Assembly (NCBI GenBank): GCA_013001935.1
Contig: JABDKZ010000085.1
Location: forward strand, 1-17,244
Origin: Maribacter sp.
GTDB lineage: Bacteria; Bacteroidota; Bacteroidia; Flavobacteriales; Flavobacteriaceae
DNA length: 17,244 nucleotides
Reading direction: 5' to 3'
The translations under genes and the position numbers were made by a program. Under the pieces are notes generated by a model, which was given only the letters and a program-made list of their open reading frames with translations, had not been told where the DNA came from and did no database searches. Positions 17,117 through 17,244 of the stretch are shown piece by piece. Every line of letters begins with the position of its first letter. Within the stretch, counting starts at the first letter, position 1.

Positions 17117-17151
17117 AAAAAAACCCATGAATTTTGTTCATGGGTTTTTTT
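17117..17151 (+). terminator. Strong, bidirectional terminator after the rpoBC operon
   Basis: A 15-pair perfect stem (17117-17131 with 17137-17151) has a 5-base loop TTTTG. Seven A lead into the left arm and seven T end the right arm. It begins 4 bases after the DUF3467 stop. The symmetry means it can also end transcription arriving on the minus strand, which suits a convergent neighbour. Confidence 0.95.
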
Positions 17152-17244
17152 ATTGGCTTTTCTTTTCTTATTTGAATTCGGAAGTAAAATGCAGTATTAC
17201 CGAGGGGTATTTCTGTTGTGTTATTTGCAGTGAGAACTGTGAAT
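17152..17244 (-). other. Window tail, possible 3' end of a convergent gene
   Basis: On the + strand only a 14-codon frame is seen. On the minus strand one frame is open from the window edge to a TAA at 17168-17170, encoding SQFSLQITQQKYPSVILHF then TSEFK, and stops 16 bases before the shared terminator. A second minus frame is also open but would end only inside the terminator. This is too little sequence to name a gene. Confidence 0.25.

Overview
The window is a core chromosomal stretch from a Bacteroidota bacterium, most likely a marine-type member of the Flavobacteriaceae. This rests on the close fit of every protein to flavobacterial homologues, the low GC content, promoters of the Bacteroidota form (TTTG ... 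TAnnTTTG), and the near absence of Shine-Dalgarno (SD) sequences in front of genes. I see no phage, insertion sequence, CRISPR array or other mobile DNA. The identification comes from reading the sequence, not from a database search.

Layout, left to right, all on the + strand. (1) 1-1772: the 3' part of a helix-hairpin-helix (ComEA-like) protein gene cut by the left edge, then an acyl-CoA dehydrogenase gene 12 bases later. (2) 1772-3452: rpsU (bS21) with its own promoter, a very strong SD and a terminator; then a xerC-type recombinase whose promoter lies almost on its start codon; then raiA/hpf. (3) 3395-5415: a promoter that overlaps a terminator, four tRNA genes (Thr-UGU, Tyr-GUA, Gly-UCC, Thr-GGU), then tuf and a hairpin. 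The tRNA-tuf order is the same as thrU-tyrU-glyT-thrT-tufB of Escherichia coli. (4) 5430-8515: tRNA-Trp, secE, nusG, rplK, rplA, rplJ, rplL. (5) 8537-8581: a 17-pair hairpin plus T-run, a probable attenuator. (6) 8646-17113: rpoB, rpoC and a small DUF3467 gene, closed by a strong terminator at 17117-17151. The last 93 bases may hold the end of a convergent minus-strand gene. No gene-free stretch exceeds 300 bases; the longest spacers are 186 bases (tRNA-Gly to tRNA-Thr), 131 bases (tRNA-Tyr to tRNA-Gly) and 130 bases (rplL to rpoB).

The region makes the translation and transcription machinery: ribosomal proteins bS21, uL11, uL1, uL10 and bL12, elongation factor Tu, five tRNAs, a ribosome hibernation factor, the SecE translocon subunit, NusG, and the two large RNA polymerase subunits. 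The most notable signal is regulatory. rpsU alone carries a full SD, an 11-base match to the expected 16S rRNA 3' end. Its product has the tyrosine (Tyr54) linked in Flavobacterium johnsoniae to hiding the anti-SD. This is the signature of bS21 autoregulation: ribosomes lacking bS21 would translate rpsU preferentially. Other points are the near-leaderless xerC transcript, the promoter/terminator overlap before the tRNA cluster, the rplL-rpoB attenuator followed by an AT-rich palindrome, and the uncharacterised DUF3467 gene next to rpoC.
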